DNA from: CADCUY01 sp964242735
GTDB lineage: Bacteria > Actinomycetota > Actinomycetes > Actinomycetales > Quadrisphaeraceae
Assembly (NCBI GenBank): GCA_964242735.1
Contig: CAXTAK010000015.1
Coordinates: forward strand, 1-64,000
Direction of reading: 5' to 3'
DNA: 64,000 bases
Shown: one piece after another, positions 57,083 through 64,000 of the stretch
Position numbering within the stretch: position 1 is the first letter of the stretch
Layout: every line of letters begins with the position of its first letter
Translations under genes and position numbers: made by a program
Notes under the pieces: model-generated
The model's input: the letters and a program-made list of their open reading frames with translations, nothing else
Databases searched by the model: none
Told to the model about the DNA's origin: nothing

Positions 57083-58371
57083 GCTGTCGCCCGCCCGGCG
57101 TCGGCGAGCAGGATGGCCGACTGGAACCCGCCGAAGCCGCTGCCCACCGACAGGGCGACGTCGATGGTCTGGTCCCGGGCGGTCTTGGGCACGTAGTCCA
57201 GGTCGCACTCGGGGTCGCGGTTCTCCAGGTTCGCCGTGGGGGGGACGACGCCGTGCTCCATGGCGAGCGCGCACGCGGCGATCTCGATGGAGCCGATGGC
57301 GCCCAGGGAGTGCCCGACCATCGACTTGATCGAGCTCATGGGCGTGGAGTACGCGTGCTGGCCCAGGCTGCGCTTGACCGCCGCGGTCTCGTGGCGGTCG
57401 TTCTGCTTGGTGCCCGACCCGTGCGCGTTGACGTAGTCCACGGCGGTGGGGTCCAGGCGGGCCTGGCGCAGCACCTCGTCGATCGCGGCGCTCATCTCGA
57501 GGCCGTCAGGGCGCAGCCCCGTCATGTGGAAGGCGTTCGACCGGTTGGCGAAGCCGGCGACCTCGCAGTAGATGTGCGCGCCGCGGGCCCTGGCGTGCTC
57601 GAGCTCCTCGAGCACCATCACCGCGCCGCCCTCGCCCATGACGAACCCGTCGCGGGTGTTGTCGAAGGGCCTCGACGCCGACTCGGGGCTCTCGTTGCGC
57701 GCCGAGGTGGCGCGGATGGCGTCGAAGCACGCCACCGAGATCGGGGAGATCGGGGCGTCGGAGGCGCCGGCGATGACGATGTCGGCGTCACCGTCCTCGA
57801 TGAGCTGCGAGCCGTAGCCCACCGCGTCGATGCCCGAGGTGCACCCCGTCGACATCACCGACGCGGGCCCGTGCGCGCGGTAGCGCACCGCGAGCTCGGC
57901 GGCGGCGGTGCTGGGCAGCAGCGCCTGGTGCAGGAACCGACTGCCGTAGGTGGGGTCGACGATCCACTCCCGGCCGGAGTCGGAGACCTGGACGTACTCG
58001 TCCTCCAGCTTCATCGTCGCGCCCACCGCGCTGCCGAGGCTGACCGCGAGGCGGTCGTGGTCCACGGCGTCGCCGGTGTCGAGGTCGAGGCCGCTGTCGG
58101 CGACGGCCTCGGCGGCCGCGATCAGCGCGAACTGCACGAAGCGGTCGGTGCGGGCGACCTGCTGGGTGCTCAGTCCCGCGGCGACCATGTCGATGTCGAC
58201 CTCGGCCGCGATCTGGGAGCGGAACCTCGTGGCGTCGAAGAAGGTGATGCGCCGCGTGGCGGTGCGACCGTCGACGAGGAGCTGCCAGAAGGAGTCGCGG
58301 GTGGGTCCGCCGGGAGCGACGACGCCGATGCCGGTGACGACGGTGCGGCGGGGACCGTTCACAGCGCTCAT
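57079..58371 (-). CDS. Polyketide ketosynthase alpha (minimal type II PKS)
   Basis: KS-alpha condenses malonyl units into a poly-beta-keto chain on the ACP. The 430-residue protein has the catalytic triad C177 (SVMSTGCTSGIDAVG), H317 (VNAHGSGTKQND) and H354 (KSMVGHSLGAIGS), and the FVMGEGGAVMVLEELEHARA segment. Together with KS-beta and ACP it forms the minimal PKS. Gene order with cupin, aromatase and ABM protein is that of spore-pigment (whiE-like) loci rather than antibiotic loci such as actinorhodin. It overlaps both neighbours by four bases. Product: an aromatic polyketide, likely a pigment; length cannot be read from sequence alone. Confidence 0.96.
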   Translation of the reverse strand: MSAVNGPRRTVVTGIGVVAPGGPTRDSFWQLLVDGRTATRRITFFDATRFRSQIAAEVDIDMVAAGLSTQQVARTDRFVQFALIAAAEAVADSGLDLDTGDAVDHDRLAVSLGSAVGATMKLEDEYVQVSDSGREWIVDPTYGSRFLHQALLPSTAAAELAVRYRAHGPASVMSTGCTSGIDAVGYGSQLIEDGDADIVIAGASDAPISPISVACFDAIRATSARNESPESASRPFDNTRDGFVMGEGGAVMVLEELEHARARGAHIYCEVAGFANRSNAFHMTGLRPDGLEMSAAIDEVLRQARLDPTAVDYVNAHGSGTKQNDRHETAAVKRSLGQHAYSTPMSSIKSMVGHSLGAIGSIEIAACALAMEHGVVPPTANLENRDPECDLDYVPKTARDQTIDVALSVGSGFGGFQSAILLADAGRATA

Positions 58372-58868
58372 GCGGTGGCGTCCGGGAGGGTCTCGGTGTC
58401 GACGTGACCGAGCCGCGGCTGCGGGGCCAGGGGGGCGAGCTGGAAGACGACGAACACCGGCTGGTCGCTGTCGTTCATCAGGCGGTGGCGCACCCCGATG
58501 GGGATGCACACGCCCTGCTGGGCGGTGAGGGTGCGCGGCTCGCCGTCCAGGCGCACCGTCAGCTCACCGGTGACGCAGAACAGGAACTCCTCGGAGTAGG
58601 GGTGCCAGTGCTCGGTGACGAACTCCCCCGGCTGCAGGGTGAGGGTGCCCATGAAACCGGTGGTGGAACCGACCGTGGACGGCGCGAGCACGGTGCGGAC
58701 GTCGCCGCCGCGCCGCCGGTTGGAGGGCACGTCGGCGGTGCCGACGGTCCTGATCGACGACGGGGCGGGGGCCTGCGCCTGGTGGACGGCCACGATGTCG
58801 GGGCCCCCGACGGTGGGCAGGCCGTGCTCGACCGCGGTGGGGGGGTGGGGGTCTGCCTGGGTGGTCAT
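58368..58868 (-). CDS. Cupin-domain protein of the polyketide locus (whiE ORFII-like)
   Basis: The 166-residue protein has a single cupin fold with metal-binding motif 1 in TEHWHPYSEEFLFCVTGELT and motif 2 around GVCIPIGVRHRLMNDSDQPV. Cupins of this sort occur in spore-pigment loci next to the ketosynthases and are thought to help cyclise or modify the chain; its exact role is not established. ATG at 58868 is chosen as the upstream frame overlaps the aromatase gene. Four-base overlaps at both ends. Confidence 0.85.
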   Translation of the reverse strand: MTTQADPHPPTAVEHGLPTVGGPDIVAVHQAQAPAPSSIRTVGTADVPSNRRRGGDVRTVLAPSTVGSTTGFMGTLTLQPGEFVTEHWHPYSEEFLFCVTGELTVRLDGEPRTLTAQQGVCIPIGVRHRLMNDSDQPVFVVFQLAPLAPQPRLGHVDTETLPDATA

Positions 58869-59407
58869 GAACTCTTCTCGCTGCTGTCGGGGGGAGTTCC
58901 GGCGCCGCCTGCCGCGGCCTCGACCTTCTCCCGGATCACCTGCATCTGGATGGCGGTGTTGGTGTTCATCCGCTCGGTCATGGCGGCGGTGTCGATGGGC
59001 GCGGTGGGCTTCATCTCGAAGTCCTGGACCCAGCGCATGAGCACCCCGTCGGGGGTCTGGGTGTAGCTCCAGTTGATGTCCATGAACTCGAAGGCCCCGG
59101 TCTCGACCCGACGCGCCACGACCGTGCGGGACCGTGCGTCGGGAGTCCGCTCGGAGACCCAGGCCCACACGGTGCCGTTGGCGTCGGGGTGCATCGCGAT
59201 GCGGAACCGCACCGTGTCGCCGTCGCGCTCGACGATCTCGGTGCTGGCGTACTCGGTGAACAGCTGCGGCCAGCTCTCCACGTCGTTGGTCATGTCCCAC
59301 ACCAGCTCCATGGGCGCCGCGATGGTGATCGCGTTGTCGGTGTGGCCCGGGGTGGCCTCGGCCGCTGGCGCCGCGGTGGTGTTCTGCTCGGTCTCGGCGG
59401 TGGTCAC
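58865..59407 (-). CDS. SRPBCC aromatase/cyclase
   Basis: The 180-residue protein has a START/SRPBCC fold typical of type II PKS aromatase/cyclases: IAAPMELVWDMTNDVESWPQ, GDTVRFRIAMHPDANGTVWAWV, MDINWSYTQTPDGVLMRWVQ and a long C-terminal helix (TERMNTNTAIQMQVIREKVE). It is a single-domain form, as in spore-pigment and tetracenomycin-type pathways, and should direct first-ring cyclisation and aromatisation of the chain held on the ACP. GTG start overlaps the ACP stop. Confidence 0.9.
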   Translation of the reverse strand: MTTAETEQNTTAAPAAEATPGHTDNAITIAAPMELVWDMTNDVESWPQLFTEYASTEIVERDGDTVRFRIAMHPDANGTVWAWVSERTPDARSRTVVARRVETGAFEFMDINWSYTQTPDGVLMRWVQDFEMKPTAPIDTAAMTERMNTNTAIQMQVIREKVEAAAGGAGTPPDSSEKSS

Positions 59408-59661
59408 GCGGCCACGGCCTTCGCCTGGTTGACGAGCGCGACGAGCTCACCGAGCACGTGGTCGTCGACCGCGCCGGTGGCCTCCTCCGAGACGCCGTGG
59501 CGCTCGGACAGCTCCGTCTGGAGCTGGAGGTAGGCGAGGGAGTCCAGGCCGAGGTCGCTGAAGGTGAGGCCGGGGTCGTCGGTGCGGGAGGCGACGGGCA
59601 GCCCCACGGAGGCGACGAGCAGGTCCATCAGGTCCGACATCGAGAAGGTCGAGGTGCTCAC
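59404..59661 (-). CDS. Acyl carrier protein of the type II PKS
   Basis: The 85-residue ACP has the phosphopantetheine attachment serine S41 in FSDLGLDSLAYLQLQTELSE, the family's DSL motif. It carries the growing polyketide chain. AAGGAG lies before the GTG start. The 50-base gap to accC upstream is the only gap of note inside the polyketide run, so a second ribosome-entry point here is likely, but no promoter was seen. Modified by the phosphopantetheinyl transferase downstream. Confidence 0.95.
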   Translation of the reverse strand: MSTSTFSMSDLMDLLVASVGLPVASRTDDPGLTFSDLGLDSLAYLQLQTELSERHGVSEEATGAVDDHVLGELVALVNQAKAVAA

Positions 59662-59710
59662 GGTGCTCTCCTTGCTGGTGGGTGTGCTGAGGGGGTCGTA
59701 GGGGCCGCTG

Positions 59711-61066
59711 TCACCCGGTGGGGGCGTCGGGCCCGTCGAGGAAGCCGGTGTGGTGCTCCCCGGCGCGGATCACCGGGGAGGCGAGCAGCTGCTGGTGCAG
59801 CTGCGCGGTGGTGGAGACCCCGCGACCGGAGATGCGCAGCTCACCGAGGGCGCGGGCCATGCGGTTCATCGCCTGCTCGCGGTCCGGCGCCCAGACGATG
59901 ACCTTGGCCACGAGGGAGTCGTAGTGCTCCGAGACCCGCGACCCGGCGGTGTACCCGGAGTCCACGCGCACCCCGGGGCCGCCGGGCACCTCGAACACGT
60001 CGAGGACTCCCGGCGTCGGGGCGAAGTTCCGCCGCGGGTCCTCGGCGTTGATGCGGCACTCGATCGAGGCGCCGGTGAGGACGACGTCCTCCTGCTTCAC
60101 GGACAGCGGCTCACCGGCCGCGACGCGGATCTGCTCACGGACCAGGTCGACGCCGGTGACCATCTCGGTGACCGGGTGCTCCACCTGGATGCGCGCGTTC
60201 ATCTCCATGAAGGAGAAGTTCCCGCGGTCGTCGAGGAGGAACTCCAGGGTGCCGGCGCCGGTGTAGTCCACGGCGAGCGCGCCCGCCACGGCCACCGCCC
60301 CGATCTCGGCCCGCTGCTCGGGGCTGAGCCCGACGGCGGGGGCCTCCTCGAGGAGCTTCTGGTGGCGCCGCTGCACCGAGCAGTCGCGCTCGCCGAGGTG
60401 AATGCCGTTGCCGTGCTCGTCGAGCAGGACCTGCACCTCGATGTGGCGGGCGCGGTCGAGGTAGCGCTCGACGTAGACGGTGGAGTCGCGGAAGACCGTG
60501 TGCGCGGTGCGCCGCGTGGAGGCGTACGCCTCGGCGAACGCCGACGGTTCACGGACCACGGTGATCCCGCGCCCACCCCCACCGGCAGCGGCCTTGATGA
60601 CCACCGGGTAGCCGATGTCGTCGGCGATCGCCGCGCCCGCCTCGACGGTGTCGACGGGGTCGACGACGCCGGGCAGCAGCGGCAGGCCGGCAGCGGCCAT
60701 CAGGGCCCGCGCCCGCGCCTTGTTGCCCAGCTGCAGCATCACCTCGGGGCGGGGGCCGATGAAGACCAGCCCGTTGTCGGCGCACACCTCGGCGAAGTCG
60801 GGGTCCTCGGAGAGGAACCCGTACCCGGGGTGGATGGCCTCCGCGCCGGTGGCCAGGGCCGCCTCGATGATGTTGGGGATGTTGAGGTAGCTCGCCCTCG
60901 CCGGCGGCGGGCCGATGTGCACCGCCTGGTCGGCCAGGCGCACCACCGGCGAGTCGCGGTCGGCGGTGGAGTGCACCGCCACCACGCCCACGCCCAGCTC
61001 GCGGCACGCCCGCGCCACGCGCAGCGCGATCTCCCCCCGGTTGGCGATCAGGACCTTGGAGAACAC
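59711..61066 (-). CDS. accC: Biotin carboxylase subunit of acetyl-CoA carboxylase
   Basis: AccC carboxylates biotin on AccB using ATP and bicarbonate. The 451-residue protein has FSKVLIANRGEIALRVARAC, the ATP-grasp loop VIKAAAGGGGRGITVV, the catalytic/metal region LLDDRGNFSFMEMNARIQVE with HPVTEMVTGVDLV, and ENARRN-like GASIECRINAEDPRRNFAPT. Full length. It is 4 bases after accB. Having biotin carboxylase, carrier and carboxyltransferase in the polyketide transcript means the locus makes its own malonyl-CoA. Confidence 0.96.
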   Translation of the reverse strand: MFSKVLIANRGEIALRVARACRELGVGVVAVHSTADRDSPVVRLADQAVHIGPPPARASYLNIPNIIEAALATGAEAIHPGYGFLSEDPDFAEVCADNGLVFIGPRPEVMLQLGNKARARALMAAAGLPLLPGVVDPVDTVEAGAAIADDIGYPVVIKAAAGGGGRGITVVREPSAFAEAYASTRRTAHTVFRDSTVYVERYLDRARHIEVQVLLDEHGNGIHLGERDCSVQRRHQKLLEEAPAVGLSPEQRAEIGAVAVAGALAVDYTGAGTLEFLLDDRGNFSFMEMNARIQVEHPVTEMVTGVDLVREQIRVAAGEPLSVKQEDVVLTGASIECRINAEDPRRNFAPTPGVLDVFEVPGGPGVRVDSGYTAGSRVSEHYDSLVAKVIVWAPDREQAMNRMARALGELRISGRGVSTTAQLHQQLLASPVIRAGEHHTGFLDGPDAPTG

Positions 61067-61070
61067 GCCG

Positions 61071-61625
61071 TCACCCGACCTGCGCGACGTCGACGGTGCC
61101 CAGCGCCGCGGGCACCAGCGCCACCTTCACCAGCGGCTGCTCGAACTCCACGGACTGCCCGTCGGCCACGAGGAGCTCCACCACGTGGCCCTCCACGTCG
61201 GAGACGATGGTGTTCATCAGCTTCATGGCCTCGACGATCCCGAGCGTCTGCCCGATGGTCACGGGGCTGCCGACGGTCACGAAGGGGTCCTCCCCCGGCG
61301 CTGGTGCCTGGTAGAAGGTGCCGACCAGGGGGGCGTGGACGACGTGGACGTCCTCGGCGTCGACGACCTGCGTCAGCACCGTCAGCCCGGGGGGCACCAC
61401 CGGGTGCTCGGCGGGGGCCGCGTGCGCCCGGTCGACCACCGCTGACGGCTCGTGCCAGTCCACCTCCACCGCTGCGTCGCCGCGGCGGACCGCGATGCGC
61501 TTCAGCGGCCCGGCGAGGCTGCGCGAGAAGGCCACTGCCTGCGCGCAGAGATCGGCGAGCTCGTCGGAGTGCCCGGCAGCGCCCGCTGGCACGGGAGTGC
61601 TCGCCCCGTTCGCGGAGCCGGTCAC
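61071..61625 (-). CDS. accB: Biotin carboxyl carrier protein of acetyl-CoA carboxylase
   Basis: The 184-residue protein carries biotin on K135 in the EAMKLMN motif (GIVEAMKLMNTIVSDVEGHV), preceded by APLVGTFYQAPAPGEDPFVT of the biotinyl domain. Its N-terminal half (LAGPLKRIAVRRGDAAVEVD) resembles bacterial AccB. It shuttles carboxyl groups from AccC to AccDA. The GTG start overlaps the accDA stop as GTGA. Confidence 0.93.
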   Translation of the reverse strand: MTGSANGASTPVPAGAAGHSDELADLCAQAVAFSRSLAGPLKRIAVRRGDAAVEVDWHEPSAVVDRAHAAPAEHPVVPPGLTVLTQVVDAEDVHVVHAPLVGTFYQAPAPGEDPFVTVGSPVTIGQTLGIVEAMKLMNTIVSDVEGHVVELLVADGQSVEFEQPLVKVALVPAALGTVDVAQVG

Positions 61626-63325
61626 GCCGCCAGCCCTCGGGGGCGCGGGTCCGTGCCCATCGAGCGGATGCGGGCGTGGCGCTCGCGCAGCAGCTCACCG
61701 GTGTCCCTCGCGCAGAGCTCCGACAGCGCGTCCACCACCGCTGCTCGCAGGTGCAGGGTCATCGCCTCCGGGTCGGTGTGGGCCCCGCCCTCGGGCTCGG
61801 CCACCACCGCGTCGGCGATCCCGAGCTCGAGCAGGTCGTCGGCGGTGATGCGCAGCGCGCGCGCGGCCTCCGGGGCGGCCTTGGCGGTGCGCCACAGGAT
61901 CGCCGCGCACCCCTCGGGGCTGATGACGGAGAAGAAGGAGTTCTCCAGCACCAGGAGCCGGTCGGACGTGGCCAGGGCCAGTGCCCCACCGCTGCCCCCC
62001 TCACCGGTGACGACGCTGAGGACGGGCACGCGCAGCCGGGCCGAGCGGGCGATGATCTCGGCGATCGCACCGGCCTGGCCGCGCTCCTCCGCCGCGACGC
62101 CGGGGTAGGCGCCGGGGGTGTCCACCAGGGTCACCACCGGCAGGCCGAGGCGTTCGGCGTGGGTGAGCAGGCGCAGGGCCTTGCGGTACCCCTCGGGGTG
62201 GGGCATCCCGAAGTTGCGGGCGACGAGCTCGCGGGTGTCGTGGCCCTTCTGGTGGCCGACCACGACGACCGAGCGCCCCGCGATGGAGGCGACGCCACCG
62301 ACGATGGCCGGGTCGTCGGCGTGCGCGCGGTCACCGTGCAGCTCCACGAAGTCGTCGAAGGAGCCCGCCAGGTAGTCGAGCGCGGTGGGACGGGCCGGGT
62401 GGCGGGCCGCCTGCACCACGTCCCACGGGTCCCGTCCGGTGCTGCGGGGGGTGGTGCGCACGGCGGGGACGACGGGGTCGACCCCGGGCGGCGGCGTCGC
62501 GCCGACCGCGGGCGCGCCGCGACCGTGCAGGGCGAGCAGCCGCGAGAGCACCGGGCGCAGGTGCTCGCGCGTCTCGACCCGGTCGACCAGGCCGTGGGCG
62601 AGCAGGGACTCCGCGGCCTGGAACTGCGGGGGGAGGTCCTGCGGCACGGTCTGGCGGATCACGCGGGGACCGGCGAAGCCCACGCGGGCCCCGGCCTCGG
62701 CGATCAGGACGTCGCCGAGCGAGGCGAAGGAGGCGGTGACACCGCCGAAGGTGGGGTCGGCGAGCACGCACACCGACAGCAGGCCCGCCTCGCGCAGCAT
62801 CGCCATCGCCTGGCTGGTGCGGGCCATCTGCATCAGGGACAGGGCCCCCTCCTGCATGCGCGCGCCCCCGGAGGCGGTGACCACCACGAGCGGGGCGCCC
62901 CGGTCCAGGGCTAGCTCGGCGGCCTGGGCGACGGCCGCCCCGGTGGCGGCGCCCATGCTGCCGCCGAGGAAGGTGAAGTCCATCGCCGCCAGGACCAGGC
63001 CCCGGCCGTCGATGGTCGCGGAGCCGACGACGACCGCCTCGTCCTCCCCGGTGGCCCGGCGGGCGGCGTCGAGCCGCTCGGCGTAGGGCTGGGAGTCGGT
63101 GAAGCCCAGCGGGTCGTCACCGGGACGCTCGCACGCCAGCTCCGCGAAGCTGCCGGCGTCGACGAGCTGAGCGATCCGGGTGCGCGCGGTGATCCTGCGG
63201 TGGTGCCCGCACTCGTGGCACACCTCGAGGTGGCGCGAGAGGCGCCGCTGGTACAGCGGCAGGGAGCAGCCCTGGCACCGCACCCACTCGCTGGAGGCGC
63301 TGGTGCGCGCCGCGACGGCGGTCAC
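61622..63325 (-). CDS. accDA: Fused carboxyltransferase AccD-AccA of acetyl-CoA carboxylase
   Basis: The 567-residue protein joins both carboxyltransferase subunits. The N-terminal AccD part has the zinc ribbon C17-C20 and C36-C39 (VRCQGCSLP, VCHECGHHRR) and VVVTASGGARMQEGALSLMQ. The C-terminal AccA part from about residue 300 has VGHQKGHDTRELVARNFGMP, TLVDTPGAYPGVAAEERGQA and the oxyanion-type GEGGSGGALALATSD. The bacterial-type A/D arrangement, rather than the usual actinobacterial AccD-type acyl-CoA carboxylase beta, and a fused form inside a polyketide operon are noteworthy. GTG at 63325 overlaps the cyclase stop (GTGA); the frame runs open further upstream. Confidence 0.93.
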   Translation of the reverse strand: MTAVAARTSASSEWVRCQGCSLPLYQRRLSRHLEVCHECGHHRRITARTRIAQLVDAGSFAELACERPGDDPLGFTDSQPYAERLDAARRATGEDEAVVVGSATIDGRGLVLAAMDFTFLGGSMGAATGAAVAQAAELALDRGAPLVVVTASGGARMQEGALSLMQMARTSQAMAMLREAGLLSVCVLADPTFGGVTASFASLGDVLIAEAGARVGFAGPRVIRQTVPQDLPPQFQAAESLLAHGLVDRVETREHLRPVLSRLLALHGRGAPAVGATPPPGVDPVVPAVRTTPRSTGRDPWDVVQAARHPARPTALDYLAGSFDDFVELHGDRAHADDPAIVGGVASIAGRSVVVVGHQKGHDTRELVARNFGMPHPEGYRKALRLLTHAERLGLPVVTLVDTPGAYPGVAAEERGQAGAIAEIIARSARLRVPVLSVVTGEGGSGGALALATSDRLLVLENSFFSVISPEGCAAILWRTAKAAPEAARALRITADDLLELGIADAVVAEPEGGAHTDPEAMTLHLRAAVVDALSELCARDTGELLRERHARIRSMGTDPRPRGLAA

Positions 63326-63696
63326 GAACCGGGTGTCCACGTGTAGAAGCGGCGCGCGGTGGCGTCGGCGGGTGACTTCCACGTGGACAGGTAGGGGGAG
63401 ATGAACGGCTCGAGGTGGCGGCTGATATCGCCGAAGCCGGGCATGCCCTGCGCTGCGCGCATCGCCTCGGCGGGGTCGCGGTCGAACTCGACCAGGTGCA
63501 CGTAGGCGTCGCCGAGGCTGTACAGCGAGCGCTCGGTGACACCGAGCACCCGCGGCAGGTCGGAGGCATCGGACTCGCCGAAGATGCGGGCGACGTCCGG
63601 TTCGGCGCCGGGGGCGATCCGAGCGACGATCATGGTGCGGTAGCGACCTCGGTCGAGGCCCTGGCCCACCACGGCGGGTGCGGTGATCTCGGTCAT
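63322..63696 (-). CDS. TcmI-type polyketide cyclase
   Basis: The 124-residue protein matches the TcmI family of small cyclases that close later rings in type II polyketides. Visible signature parts are TMIVARIAPGAEPDVARIFG, ESDASDLPRVLGVTERSLYS, YVHLVEFDRDPAEAMRAA and FISPYLSTWKSPADATARRF. GGGAG precedes the ATG. It is the first gene of the 15-gene run and gives the start of the polyketide operon; upstream 300 bases hold an inverted repeat but no gene. Confidence 0.92.
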   Translation of the reverse strand: MTEITAPAVVGQGLDRGRYRTMIVARIAPGAEPDVARIFGESDASDLPRVLGVTERSLYSLGDAYVHLVEFDRDPAEAMRAAQGMPGFGDISRHLEPFISPYLSTWKSPADATARRFYTWTPGS

Positions 63697-64000
63697 GCGG
63701 GACTCCCTGCTGGCTCCACGGCCGACCCGTGCGGGGGCGCGACGGGCTCTGGCGGGTGCGGGTCGGACAGGACTGGACCTGTCGTCGACCGGCGCACCTC
63801 GATGGGACGAGCCTTGGTGGGTGCCAGCGGCGAGGCAACACGGAGCAGCGCTCCTGTCACGCCTTGTCACGGTGCTGCCGCGCACGCTGTCGTGGACCTG
63901 ACAGAGGTGCAAAGCGGACATGCTGGACACCACGGGTGTCGAACACCAGGCGACCGCGCGGCGTAGCGCCACCGCGGAACAGTCCGGGGCGCCATCGGCT
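63697..64000. other. Upstream region of the polyketide operon
   Basis: No gene was found in the last 304 bases. The operon promoter should lie here, but no hexamer pair of convincing quality was seen. The stretch contains the GACACC/GGTGTC inverted repeat at 63926-63940 and two TGACA-type elements near 63860-63872 on the minus strand. Confidence 0.5.
63926..63940. promoter_or_regulatory. GACACC-N3-GGTGTC inverted repeat, possible WhiA-type site
   Basis: GACACC-ACG-GGTGTC is a perfect 6-3-6 inverted repeat 230 bases ahead of the first polyketide gene. Both arms contain GACAC, the sequence known for WhiA binding in Streptomyces, and the same pentamer is clustered at the whiB promoter of this window. 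Regulation by a WhiA/WhiB system is inferred. Confidence 0.5.

Overview
The window is very GC-rich DNA from an actinomycete. Supporting signs are GTG starts, many 4-base stop/start overlaps, an mtrAB-lpqB locus, a WhiB protein, F420 genes and a mycobacterial-type arabinogalactan gene set. A cell wall with arabinan and galactan plus a spore-pigment-like type II polyketide locus fits the Kineosporiales (Kineococcus or Quadrisphaera type). That placement is inference. Nearly every long open frame opposite a gene is a GC-driven shadow and is left out.

Layout. Bases 1-104 are the promoter and boxA-like leader of an rRNA operon that starts just beyond the left edge. Bases 432-9180 (minus strand) run ahcY > mtrA > mtrB > lpqB > comF > hpf > a LuxR-type regulator, with a vapBC pair just upstream of ahcY. 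Bases 10148-13082 (plus) hold a sensor kinase, its regulator and a DUF4097 protein. Bases 13101-25858 are a conserved actinobacterial block also known from Mycobacterium and Streptomyces: SIS protein, manB, zinc-ribbon protein, DUF3499, metallopeptidase, DUF5719, large membrane glycosyltransferase, whiB, cofD and cofE. Bases 26130-32243 hold a DNA glycosylase, DUF3105, a TIGR03089 protein, two tandem GDP-mannose dehydratase-like genes and a flavoprotein. Bases 32352-36488 encode two secreted wall proteins (PGRP amidase and SpoIID/LytB) that share a C-terminal DWDGDG repeat. Bases 36606-44312 hold PAP2, UbiA (decaprenyl-phosphate phosphoribosyltransferase), a GT4 enzyme, a flippase-like protein and an Emb arabinosyltransferase. 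Bases 44.3-47.4 kb are a gene graveyard with frameshifted remnants and a 38-bp perfect palindrome. Bases 47395-48807 are a divergent SDR/TetR pair with an operator between them. Bases 49004-63696 are one minus-strand run of 15 tightly packed genes.

How the genes work together. In that last run, transcription starts right of 63.7 kb. The order is polyketide cyclase, fused accDA, accB, accC, ACP, aromatase/cyclase, cupin, KS-alpha, KS-beta, a triple ABM-domain protein and a phosphopantetheinyl transferase. It then continues with an 11-base overlap into glf, glfT2 and a Wzm/Wzt exporter for galactan. The polyketide part supplies its own malonyl-CoA and carrier-protein activation. The second half, with PAP2-UbiA-Emb, makes up much of an arabinogalactan pathway.

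Most interesting signals. Six copies of GACAC (the sequence known to be bound by WhiA in Streptomyces) lie in and around the whiB promoter, and a perfect GACACC-N3-GGTGTC inverted repeat lies upstream of the polyketide operon. This suggests, without proving it, that a WhiA/WhiB developmental circuit drives both. The polyketide/galactan gene coupling, the KS-beta with glycine where glutamine is usual, and several leaderless promoters with a TAnnnT box 6-7 bases before the start codon are also noted.
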